A stretch of DNA of 64,000 nucleotides, from positions 92,501 through 156,500 of the forward strand of contig JAOPHQ010005714.1 in the NCBI GenBank assembly GCA_030340625.1, in the 5' to 3' direction. The translations under genes and the position numbers were made by a program. A model generated the notes under the pieces. The model worked only from the letters and a program-made list of their open reading frames with translations, did not search any database and was not told the origin of the DNA. Shown in pieces: positions 40,401 to 53,200 of this stretch (its first letter is position 1; every line of letters starts with the position of its first letter). The DNA is from Merluccius polli. Its lineage: Eukaryota > Chordata > Actinopteri > Gadiformes > Merlucciidae.

Positions 40401-43400
40401 GGATGGACCTGGCAATGGCGAGGAAGAGCTCGATGTCGTTGTAAGACAGCCTGATGTCCAGGGCGGGAAACTGGATCTGTTGGGGTGAATCAGAGCGTTT
40501 AACATGCGGGGTGAAGCACAACCAGGAAATGCCATCTGCATTTAAAAACTGACGTTAATAATGGGACTTTCAGCTGGATATTTAGAGTGCATCCATTTCA
40601 TTTACTGTTTAGTCATTTAGCAGACGCTTTGATCAAAAGTGACTTATAATTATTATATTTATGAAACCAGTCATTAATAAGCATGTAGAGGTTAGGCATC
40701 TTGCTCAAGGATGCCTACAGGTTAGGCTGCGGACATTGATGTTCGAACCCAGAACCTTTCGGCTGGGAGTCAAACTCACTAATCAGTCCACTAGCTAACG
40801 ATCTATGTCAGTATGTCAGTAGGTATCAATGTCAAGGCTCAGTATGTCAGTAAGTATCAATGTCAAGGCTGACAGATAACGTGTGAGGTGTTTCTATATA
40901 GGCAAGTGGCTCAATTCATGGTACCAGTGGGCGGTGTGAGCAAGTGAGTGAAAGACAGAAAACAAAAAATATTAAAAACAGAATAAAAATCAAGAAAGAC
41001 AGAAGCAGTAGTAGTAGTGAGAGTCCTCCAACGCTGACCTCCAGAAGTGGGGGGAAGTCCTCCATGTTGAAGGCGTCCAGCAGGCCGGAGCTGCTCTGGT
41101 AGGTGGGGCTGCCGCACAGCTCCACCTGCACGTTGACCGGGTCGATGATGGACAGCGCCGTCTCCTGCTCGCTGCCAAGGCAACAGGAAAACACCTGGGG
41201 TTGGGACATCACACACGTTGTCATTACATCATGATCATAGTAAACAACACTGGTGTTTAGAGCGAATGAGAGATTCAATTTAAAATATCTCTAAACCTTT
41301 TCAACTACTCTTTTACATTTGATTGATTTAATCAATTGCCTGTAGGGCTGAAACAGACTGACAAACAGACTTTGTTAATTTATTGAGCATTTCATATGAA
41401 TGTATATATTTTGTATTATTATTATTATTATTATTATTTATTTTTATAATGGGGGAAAACATTATGCTATACATGTTACATTAAACCTTCCTGCCAACAA
41501 ATACATATATATACTCTTTTCTTTTATTAATCAATTCATCATTTAGTCTATAACTGTCTGTTAAACAATATGCAGGGTGCAAAATTAACTTTTTTGTCCA
41601 CCGGCTAGTGAATGTTCAAATTTGACCAGCCACTCAATAGATGACCATTGTTCTTTTTGCTGGTGAGTAAAGCCAATCTACCAAGCCAATTTGTTCGCCC
41701 TGAAATTGTGTTCGTTAAAGGGGAAAGTTCACTCACCTCTATCCCAGCAAGACTGCCAGAGAAGGGGCGGTCCAGCAGGCGAGGTTTGTAGGTCAGGACG
41801 GTGGTGCCTTTCAGTATGATGGCGTTGGTGTCCAGACAGGAGGAGTCCTCCACCACCACAAACTCTGTGCCTGGAGATGGAGGAAACGCATCCATGTAGA
41901 AACACAACAAACCACTTGGACTTCTGGGATACAGTCACACAGGATGAGAGCTGCGGGATATTAATATTATAGGATGTAGTAATACCTATAATATTATGTA
42001 GCTTTATGATTTGGAATGGATATGGAATATAGAATCTAGTTCTAGACAGACACTTATCTGAAGCGACTTACGTGAATTTCTTTATTTTAAATACATACAT
42101 AGACTATACATCTTAAATAAAGAAGTTTGAACTGTTTAGAGGTAGATGCAACTGTAAACTTTGGTTTATGGTCATTTATGGTATTCGTTAAATGTCCACA
42201 TTTAACAACCTATAAAGAGTGTAACTGTCACTATAACTAATCTTGTCGTGTCTCCTTCGTAATTCTCGTTTCTCACCTGTGATGTTGATCTTGACCTCCA
42301 GGTGGTGGTCTTGGTTGATCTGAACGGTGGATCTCTTGGTGACCACTCCGCTCTTGACAGTCTTGGGAACAAAGGCCGCGGCACCCGGGTCGCTGCCAGA
42401 GCTGGGCCAGCGCTGGCGGGGTGCAGGGCCCCCGGTGGCGGTGGGGGCAACGGGGGGCCACTTCTCAGGGGGCGTGTGGAGGAAGTCCCGGACCAGCTGC
42501 AGCCAATCGAAGATGAGGAAGACACGCAGGTTGTTGAGGACCATGGTGAAGCAGGACGAGTCCCGTGTGGACCTGATAGAGGACAGGAGGGGGGGTTGGT
42601 TGACAGGAGGAGTTGGTTAATTGGTTTATACAATTATGAGACGATCATTTGTAACTTTTTGTGCATTTAAGTCGCAATGTGGACCAGGATCAATCCAACT
42701 ACTAATTGAATCCAACTACGTAACCCACTACATCACTTTTGATCCAAAATAAGTTTTCTTATAGGGTTTAGTTTTCCTTTAAAGGGTGAATTCAAGTTTA
42801 TAGTAAATTATAGAATAATACCATATAGAACTAGACATGTCAAAATGTGCATTTTCTGTGGTTGCATGAGCCTCCTTGATCGGGCGGCCCAGCTGTGCAT
42901 TTCAAGTTGACATAAAGTTGACAATAATAGACCCCCCTATGGGCGAAGTGGTACCAAACATTTTGGAGACATGTTTACCGGGAATACAAAATAATAATCA
43001 TAACTACCTGTAGTGGAGCTCCAACTGCAGCGTGGCCCGGTTGGCCCCAGCCTTGGAGGGCTGGAGAACGCAGCCGAAGACATTCCTCTTGGCCCTGCTT
43101 CTGTCCTCACCACCACCAGCCCCACCCCCACCGCCGCCACCACCACCACTACCAACTCCACCACTACCACCTCCGCCACCACCACCCCTGCCCTGCGCCC
43201 GGCCCGGCCCAGGGAAGCGTGCGTCGGGCTCGGAGAACCTTGTGTCGTACGCAAGCAGGGAGTGGGACACCAGGTTGATGGACCGGGAGCCATTGGAGTA
43301 GCTCTCGTACAGCAGCTTGGACTTCATGAAGTCAAACCTGAGGAGCGAGAGCGAGGGGGGAGGTAAGGGAGAGAGAGAGAGAGAGAGAGACAGAGAGAGA

Positions 43401-44222
43401 CAAAGATGGGGACGGTCCGGTTTGAAGATTGTGTTAGTGGTGAAGTGGGAGATTGAAGCAGGAAAATGTTTCGTTTCCCAATAAGTCATATTGCCAACAC
43501 ATTTCAACCTTTTGGTGTGATGCAGGATTTAAACAGGACAGATCTCTTTATATGATGGCCAGGAACCATTTTGATCTGAAACTTCTTCCGTTACCTGAAA
43601 AATGACAATGTGCGTGGACATACCTGGCAAGAGAGCGCTTGTGTCCAGTGGCTATGGGTTTCTCCACCAGCTCCAGACTCACATCCATCATGTCTATCAG
43701 GAAGGAGAGGGTGGTGTACACATCCCCACTCAGCACAGTCTGGCGGGCGGACGCACACAGACGGACAGTCAGGGATACAACCAAAGATGCCCTGAAGAGT
43801 CTACTCTACTACTGTAGCCTACTGCTGCTACTACTGTAGCCTACGGTTGTGTGGCCCAAGAGTAGGCTGCTATAAAATAAAATATTAAATAAAAAGCAGC
43901 AAATCGTGAAAGTTGTGATTCTGTGCTGCTGAATGCAGCGCTAATTGCAAACATGCTCGCGTTTGTGCAGGTGTGCATTTGTGTGTTTCCCCTCACGTAG
44001 GTGCTGGGGTCCTGCAGGTTGTAGGGCCGTAGGAACTCCTCAATGGGCTCCCCCAGGTTGTTCTCCAGCAGACCTCGGATCAGCTGGTAGTGCTCCAGGT
44101 CCAGGGAGCAGTGGACCGACGACAGGCTGCCATGGATGGACATGTCTGGGACCGCGTGGCTCAGCTCCCTGGAAGAAGCATAATCATACGAACACACACA
44201 CACACACGCACACGCACATGCG

Positions 44223-44279
<57 letters not shown>

Positions 44280-47200
44280 AATAAACACAACCATGGACAG
44301 GCACACAAACACGGACACACACACACCCACACACACACACACACACACAGAATCAACTGTCAGGTTAGGTATTAAAGTCAAAGTGAATGTAAATCATAAT
44401 TAACCATATTGACCAATAGTACAATAAGCAGCGCAACAACGTTTCCGGATGCAACCGCATCCGTGTGACGCAAGTCTTCTTGAGCGCACACTCGTAAACG
44501 AACTCGACGGCCGATAAAGGCATATCTTTTTTCGAAGAGCTTACTTGTCGAGGTTGCGCTCCACTTTGAGCTTGAGGCGGCAGCTCTCCTTCAGCATGTT
44601 GCCCCCCGTGCGCCGCACGGCGTAGGAGGGGAAGAGCAGGTCGGAGGAGGAGGCGTCCGGTTTGGGGGGCTTTCCGCTGGGCCCCTGGCAGGGCTGGTTG
44701 GGCTGGCCAGTCTGGCTGGGGAGGCCGGCCTGGCCGGGCTGGCTGGGGTGGCCGGCCTGGCTGGGGAGGCGCTCCGCAGCGAAGATGTCCAGCTCCTGGA
44801 GATCCAGCGCCAGGCAGTCCAGCAGGCACACGTGGTTCTCTGAAATATCAATCGAATCCAACTTTATTTATACAGCGCCTTTCGGGCAATGAAATTGTAT
44901 TTATATAGTGCTTTTTGGGAAATCAAAACTTGAGTTATACAGTACGTGTTTAATTGAGCAAAGCCCCAGAAGGGAGTCCTTACCTGGGCTGCTCCACCCG
45001 AGCCCATCAAAGGCTGTGGCGGATGGGCAGGGCGGGGGCCTGCCCAGGGTGAATCCTGAGGGAGAGGTGACGGAGGTGGAGGGCGTGGTGGTGGGAGTTG
45101 GGATGGTGGAGGGGCAGGTCCTCGGCTCTCTGTCCCCCGCGCTGCCGCTGCCTCCTGAGCTGGGCGGCTGTGAGCTCTGGACATTCTCCTGCAGGGAGCG
45201 ATGGGGGAAGGACGGGTGGAGTTAGAGAACAGCCGAGGGATGGAGGGTTCCACATCACAATGAGCATCAGCCAATGATGATTATCACTTCTATTTCATTT
45301 CTTCTATTTCTGCTTTCAGCACCTGGATCTCCATCACATGCATGTGCAGGTCGAGTGTTTATATCAACAAAGTCACTCGTGACAGGGGTGACGTAGGCCC
45401 CGCCCCAGTACTTAGGGTACGCTCACCCGCGGAAGTGACCTCTTGAAATCTTCTTGTGTGGAAGCAAACGCTGGAGTCTTTCAAACCAAATGGTTGGAGC
45501 TGCGATTTTTCTCGCCCTCTTATAAGACTGCGATTTGTCTACATGACTTTCTATCATGATCGTTAAGTACATTTCTTTTAACACCGTTATGAGTGGGCAC
45601 GCTCTGCGGCAACAACTAGGCTAGTGCTACCTATTATGGGGAATCGTTTGGGTGCTTTCGCCTTCTAGCGATCCAAAATTATAGCGCTACCTTCAAAAAA
45701 ATGTTTTTTGATTAAACGCTTTCGCGGTCTCGCGGGCTTATTTTGTTTGAGGATTGATCGTGTGTTTTCCGTGACATTTTCCTACAATTGAGTTAAACTT
45801 CAAGCGAATACCGCTTTGGTGTCGAAGTGCTTAGTTGACGTTTATAGTATTTTTTGGCGTTTTCGCCGGCTAGTGAGCTGGTTTCAGTTAACAGTAGGCT
45901 ATTCCTATAAACTAGACGGCGCGTGAGCGGCGGTGCGCTCTTTATTTGCGCATATTTATTTTGCCTAACTGGTTTGATAGCCTCCCGGATTTCTTTTTGG
46001 CTGTTAGTAGTATAGGCCAGCCATTAAGTTATTTGCGCATATTTTAGGAGAGCGGCTGTTCGCTCCTTATTTGCGCATATTTATTTTGCCTAATTGGTTT
46101 GATAGCCTCCCAGATTTTGGTTGGTTGTTGGTAGTATAAGCCACCCATTAAGTTGTGACTTAAGCCATCTATTGTTTGAGCCATGTTTATGATTTGTGTG
46201 AATTGCCGGGCCCCTCTGGAGCCGGAGGATGGCCACGATAAGTGTCCAAACTGTCTGGGCATGGAACACTTAAGGCAGGGGTTGACAGAACAGGCTTGCA
46301 TGGACTGCAGTTGCCTGAGCGTAGTCGCACGGGTTGCGAGGATAGACCAACTAGAGAGGGAGTTGAACCCCCAACCACCCCCTGCAAAGAGCCACTTAGG
46401 ATCCCCAAAAGCGCGGAAACGCAGGGCGGACACATGGGAGGTCCCCGCTAAGAGGAGGCGCAAACTCCCAAAGCCAGAGCCTTTAAACCAAAAGGTAGAC
46501 ACCCTGGCTTCAGAGTTCGCTCAGATTAAGGCGATGCTCCTTAATCTACAGCCGCTAGGACCACAGCCTGCTGGCGATTACCCAGCAGCTGCTTCAAGAT
46601 CTTCATCAGAGCAGCCCCCTGTGCTGTCCCCAGCTGGGGATGCCCGAGAGGAGTATGTGCTCTCTATCAGGGCCTCGGAGAACCTAGCGACAGTTGATGA
46701 GTGGGCGGAGGATCAAGGAGATGTGGAGTCTGATGGCTCTTATACCCGAGATGTTTCCGGACACACCTCACTGTGGGGCTCAGTTGCTAGCCAAACATCA
46801 GCAATCAAACCCGCTGTAAAGATGGCGCTGGCACGCCTGGGCTTAGATGCAGCACCAGCGCAAGAAAGTGTGCAGAGTGCCTTTTTCAAGCAGGCCCCTT
46901 CTACCTCGTCTTTTGGCGTTCCTCCCTCAGCTCCCTTCATTGAGGAATTACAGAGATGCTGGGCAGACCCCAAACGTTTCTCCCATCTCCCCAGTGACTG
47001 CAGGACCCTGGCTAGTATGCAGGATGCAGCCAGTCATGGCCTGGACCGCATGCCCTGTATAGAGCCGGCACTGGCTGCCCTTATCCTCTCACCTGAGGAG
47101 GCATTAAGGCCGGACACACGTCCCCGGCCACAGTGTCGTTTGACTGATGAGCTCATTGGGAAGAGCTATGACTCTGCAGCGTGGGTTGCGCACATAGGTA

Positions 47201-50136
47201 ACTCCATGTCGCACCTCATACTGTCCCTATCACAGACCCTCCAGTCCTCTGGAGCAGACCAGTCGGTGGAAGTACTGAGTGAGGCCTCACTGAAGGCATT
47301 TCCATATATGGCAAGGGAGCTAGGGAGACTAATGTCGTCGGGTAATGCTCCTCAGCCAACAACATGGCCCACTGCACAGGTGTCAAGGCCAGAGCGGTTT
47401 CGCCAGCCAGCTGACAACCGATTTTCTTGCAGGGAACCACGCACACCTGAGTATCGCCCCTTTCGCAGTCGGAGGGGGCAAGGAGGTAGGTGGTGACGTC
47501 TACAGTACGGCGGTCGGACGCTTCACCAGAAAACAGCTTGAATACTGGGAAGCAACAACAGCAGACCCCTGGGTGGTGTCAACTCTGTCAAAAGGGTACA
47601 CCATCCAGTTCAAACACCGACCGCCAAGGTTTCAAGGGGTCAAAATTACTGTGATGAAGGACCAGGGCAAGGCTCTGGCCTTACGCCAAGAGGTCCGGGC
47701 CCTCCTGGAAAAGGAGGCCATCGAGCAACTAGGGCCACCATCACAAAACAGTGGGTTCTATTCCACATATTTTTTAATTCCGAAGAAGGGGGGTGGACTT
47801 TGCCCCATACTGGATCTAAGGCCGTTGAACAGCCACCTAAAGGTATTCAAATTCCATATGCTTCACACAGCAGAGGTATTACAGGGTGTCAAGCAAGATG
47901 TCTGGTTTACAACCATAGACCTGAAAGATGCATATTTCCATATCCCAATTGCACCTCACCACAGACAATTCCTCCGCTTCGCCTTTGAAGGGAGGTCTTA
48001 CCAGTTCCGGGTCCTGCCGTTCGGGATCTCTCTGGCCCCCCGGACCTTCACGAGATTTGTGGCAGCAGCCCTGGCTCCACTTCAAGGCAGAGGTATGCGC
48101 ATCCTTCTGTACCTAGACGATTGGCTTATCTGTTCCCAGACAAGGGCAGAGGCATTAAGGGACTCAGCCCTGCTGGTAGCTCATGTTACCAAGCTAGGGC
48201 TCACAGTAAATTTCGGGAAGAGCTCCCTAATCCCCAGCCAGCAGACTGTGTTCATTGGAATCAAGCTCAGACGATGAGGGAAACCCCATCTCAGAGGCGG
48301 GTAGACGAGATTCTCCTCTGCATAGTACGATTCAGGAGAGGCAGGGCTCTGACACTCAGATCCTTCCAGGCGCTGCTGGGCATGCTTACGGCAGCTTCCT
48401 CCGTAATACCCCTGGGCCTCCTTTCATTGAGGTCTCTCCAAATATGGATGAACAGGTTAGGGTTGCATCCAAAACATCACAGGGACAAGCTGGTAACGGT
48501 TACCACCAGTTTCCTAAGAGGGTTACAGCCATGGAAGAAGACGCATCCCTGGCCGGATGGGGGGCTGTGTGGCAGTGCAGGACTGCCCAAGGCGCATGGG
48601 ACCCGCGGCAGGCGGAACAACACATAAATGTGTTGGAGCTACGGGCAGTCGCTCTTGCCCTCAAGCATTTCCTGCCAGTCCTAGCAGGTCAGGCTTTGTC
48701 CAAGCAACGGCTATCCAAGTGGATCGTGGAGGCCATCAGTTATGCCTACTCTAATAGCGGCCTCCCGATTCCACCTTGCGTTCGTGGTCACTCAACGCGG
48801 AGTGTAGCTGCGTCCTGGGCAGTCCAACGCGGAGTCCCACTTTTCGATATATGTAGGGCGGCATCATGGGCATCGACTTGCACGTTTGCAAGATTGTATA
48901 GGGTCAATGTGGCCACGAACCTCATGGCCACAGCCACCCTCTCAGGCCATTAAAGGGGGTAAGTAGATGTTCCTCGTGACCCTGTTGGTATATGTCATCC
49001 AGGTGCTGAAAGCACCGCCTCTGGCGGTCAGTAGAAATGAAATAGAACGAGGGTTACGTATGTAACCACGGTTCTATGAATTTCGGATGACCGCCAGACC
49101 TTGGCAGTCACTCGGAAGGCGGACGAGAAGATTGCCAAGAGGTCACTTCCAGGGGGAGCATACCCTAAGTACCGGGGCGGGGCCTACGTCACCCCCTGTC
49201 ACGAGTGACTTTGTTGATATAAACACTCGACCTGCACATACACCCTTATGTCATGTCATCATATGTTGTAAATAAATAGGCAAATCACATGGAAAACACT
49301 GAGCGAACACATGGAAAAAAAGTGACCGAAATGTATATATACATATATATGTATATATACACAATATACAATTTTTTTTGTTGTATAGTCATTCCTGATG
49401 AAGCTATATACATCTTAAAATTGTTCAGTTTTATTCACACATGCAAATTCGAGTTTGGAAGTTCACAGTGCAGAAAACAGAGAACTGAGAAGACAGAGAA
49501 CACCAAAGCAAACGCACACAGCTTCAAACAGGAGCTGCACAATAGTTCATCACAGCTTGAGTATGGCTCTACAAAAGCCTGTATACAGTAGCATATATAT
49601 GTGGTATAGGCCTAGTAGCCAGCAGAAAAATAGAACAGTAGAAAGACATAATATATTAAACACTTAAAAAACACTTAAATGTGTCAAACATACTGGGAGT
49701 ACTCGGTATTGCCATAGTACTTTGTATTGCCAGAGTACAGGGTATTGCCATCGTACTTGGTATTGTGATACTGCTGATACTGATGAAGTATTGACAGTCC
49801 TTCTGTACGTCAGAACAAACACCTGCCCTTGTACCTTGTAGTGAGAGGGGTCCTTGTAAGAATTAGCATGTAATATCAAATTCTTCATAGAAAACATCAG
49901 ATGAAGATGGAATAACAGAAAAGGCATATTAAAACTATACTGTACTGTATGCCTTTCTCAATAGAAAAAGGTAAATAAACTATTGGAAGACATTACATGT
50001 TATGTTAAGTTAGTCAACTTCTACTCAAAAACATGACATGGGTTTAGTCGCATCCATGCTGAAACAAAACGTTAGTCGGTGCTGTATTCAGAGATGTCAC
50101 AGTTGTAGATATGGACTTTTTTTTGGACAGTATCTT

Positions 50137-50232
<96 letters not shown>

Positions 50233-53200
50233 ATTCAGGTATTGATAGGTAAAGGCAATATAAGGCTGTCAGAGCTACAAACTGAAGTTTAAACAAAAAT
50301 AAATACAAGTCACACACATAGGGAATGAAGACTTTTCTTCTAGATCAGCGAGGTTCAGGCCAGTGATACTGATATTTTCATTGTGTTCATTCATAGCCTG
50401 AATCTACATTCATAGATTCATACATTCATCAATGTGCTGGGCAGCTGACCAAAAGCCCATTGAATACAACAACAACAACAGCTGGCAAGTCGGTGAGTTG
50501 ACCAGGTCAAAGTTCAAGGTCATCAGCGGGGCTACAGCATGCTGCGTGTGTGTGTGTGTGTGCGCGTGTGTGTGTGTGGCCAGTGACTCACCAGAATGGG
50601 GAAAAAGGCGTGTGCCATGGTAAGTTTCTCTACCTTGTCTCGCAGCGAGAAGGTACCATGCGCGCCCACCGGCAGGAAGGAGTTGCGCACACGCAGCTGA
50701 CCTAGGTTGGCCACGATGAGACGCGGTGAGCAAGAGCTCTCAGGAATCAGGAGGACGGGGGCGCCCGCCTGGATGTCCAGCAGGACACGGGACGCCCGCT
50801 GAGGATGCTCCCTCACCTGGGGGCAGGGGAGAGATAGAGGAGGGTGAGGGGAGAGGGGAGAGGGGAGAGAGGGAGAGGGAGAGGGAGGGGAATGGGGGGA
50901 GAGGGAGAGAGGAGAGGGAGACAGAGACCAAAGACAGACAGAGAGATGGAGATGGAGGGAGAGAAATAGAAGTTAATGTCTAGCAATCTTTTCTGAATAG
51001 ACTCGATTCCATCATTTGGCGTGATGTGAACAAATAACCAACCATGCAAACATGTCAAGGGTCAACAAGTCTAAAATTGTTTAAAAACATTGACAGCTTT
51101 CGTTAGACATACTTAAATCTGTCAATTACCCTTCATTTTATGTATACCAGTTGTACCTGTAGAGGTACCTGTTCTATTAAATTCATTTCACATAATTGTT
51201 GGCATGGAAACTCTCTGGCTTTGCTGAATACTCGATTCTGATTGGTCAATTACAGCATTCTACGGTCTGTTCTAAATAGCAGACCGCTGCTATGAATAAC
51301 AAACCGTTGCTATTTTCAACCGTAGAATCTAGCGGACAATCATTTTTGGCTGAAGCAATAAAATCATTTTTTGTTGTTATATTTTGTGTCAAATGATTGA
51401 CTTCTTTAGTAAGTAGCCATGTAATTTGTGTTTGGTCCAGCATCACCCTGTCGTGGTTTATTTCGTAATAACGACTGGCTCGCTGTACATAAATCCCTTA
51501 CTTAATGGGCTATAGCTATAGCAGCATGAGCTATAGCTTTAGCTTTAGGTGTGGTACTCACAGCCTGGCCCTCTATGGCGGCCCTCTGCCTCCCCAGGAC
51601 GTCCTGCAGCTGGGTGAAGTGCTGGATGAAGGCCACCACCTCGGCCTGGAAGCGCTGCGTGTGCACGTACTGCACGGACGCCATCTGCAGCGCCACCTTC
51701 ACGTCACACTCCCGCTCCGCATGGGGGTCCGGCTTGCCATATCTGGACGGGTGAGGCGGAGGGAAAGGCGTTTGAAAAACGTATACATGCATTTTTTGGG
51801 ATGGAAGCAGTGATTTCCGATGCGCCCCCAGATTGAATACATGTGACGCTCCATTCAACAAACGCTCCTTCAAAAATAGGCCTTTATAGACGTAAAAAAG
51901 AAAATGTTAAGTAAAACGCATCAAATTTAAGAACTTTTCAGCTCAATATTTTCATAAAACCTTTGCCGCTATTCTTTATTAGTGAGGCGATACATTTGCC
52001 ATTACAATCTCTCCTTAGCTGTTCTTAAATGTTGTCCCACCCCCCTCCACTTGTACATCTACTTTTCTACTCAATAATATTAGTTTCCTCAGTCCATATA
52101 GAAACATGTTCATCAGTTCAATAAAAAAATGCAAAAAAAACATGAAACCGCCCCGTGTCAACCCAGCTGTGCGAGCGTACTTGTGAATGTTGAACACCAA
52201 GGCCTCCCCTCCCCGGGTGGTGAAGCGCTCTCGGTAGAGGTCGCCGTGAGGGGTAAGGTCACTCAGAGACAGACTTCCCAGACTGCCTTGCAGTGACAGG
52301 TCGCCATCTGAAACGTCAGACACAGCATGCGATAAGAACCCTTTATTAATCCCAATTAAAATCCCACTCACAGCAGCAAATTACAACAGAAATAGAAACA
52401 GTGCAAGTCTAGGCTGTATAACAACAACAATATGATTGTAGCTTTTGGTTTGGTTTGGGTTGTTTACATGTCTGCCATTTTTTTAGGCTTAGGAGAGTCA
52501 TTGTAGTTCTATACCTACCCAGCATTTCCAGGTGAGTGGATAATTTGGAGACGCTAGCTTTGGCCAGCTCATTGGTCTTCTTGTTCAGGACCAGAGAGAG
52601 GGAATGAACCTAACAATCACAAAATATATATTGTAAAGGAGAGAAGCCAGAGAACACGTTTACAGGATATTTATTTTAAAAAAGTGATTCATAATCGTTT
52701 GTCTTTTCTTGAAATCCATACATGCTAGTGTACACACTTTAAAAGGACCATCGTATAGTTCAGTCGGGATGTAAAATCAACATAAAGGCTGAAACACGAG
52801 TGGATTCACACATCTATGCCATTTATATTTAAATTAGCTAATTTAAATCAGCTAAATGAAAACACAAATACGCTTGGCTCCGCCATGTACTTCAGCTCCG
52901 CCTGCGGTGTGGAAGTGCTCATTGGTTAACTTAATATGGGAGCAGATTGAAAGCGGATGCGCTCTAGGCTTGCTCACTTCGCTTGAGCTTTGGTGTGTTT
53001 CGGCAGTAACAAACCATTTAGGTGTAAACTAACCTTGACATCAGTAATATTCCTGGGGTGACAACACAACAGTTTATGATTTACATGGTTGACAATAAAA
53101 AGTATCTATCAATCTATTAAAAGTAGAAAGAAAGTGTGGCACACTCCATATGCATGGGTTATGGTTAGGTTAGGGTTTCTTTCATTTGGCGTTTCAGCCT

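Larger units (their letters stand above)
45342..49239 (+). mobile_element. Degenerate DIRS-like retrotransposon, antisense in vps13d intron
   Basis: Inverted terminal repeats of about 100 bp start ATGTGCAGGTCGAGTGTTTA at 45342, with the complement ending at 49239. There is no direct target duplication, as expected for tyrosine-recombinase elements. In order: gag-like frame (46183-47496), RT (47345-48277), RNase H start (about 48540-48690) and recombinase C-terminus (about 48690-48953). Length 3.9 kb against about 6 kb for complete DIRS elements. A near-palindrome GGTTACGTATGTAACC lies at about 49051. The pol parts lie in three different frames and a large internal part is missing, so it cannot be autonomous. 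Confidence 0.9.
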
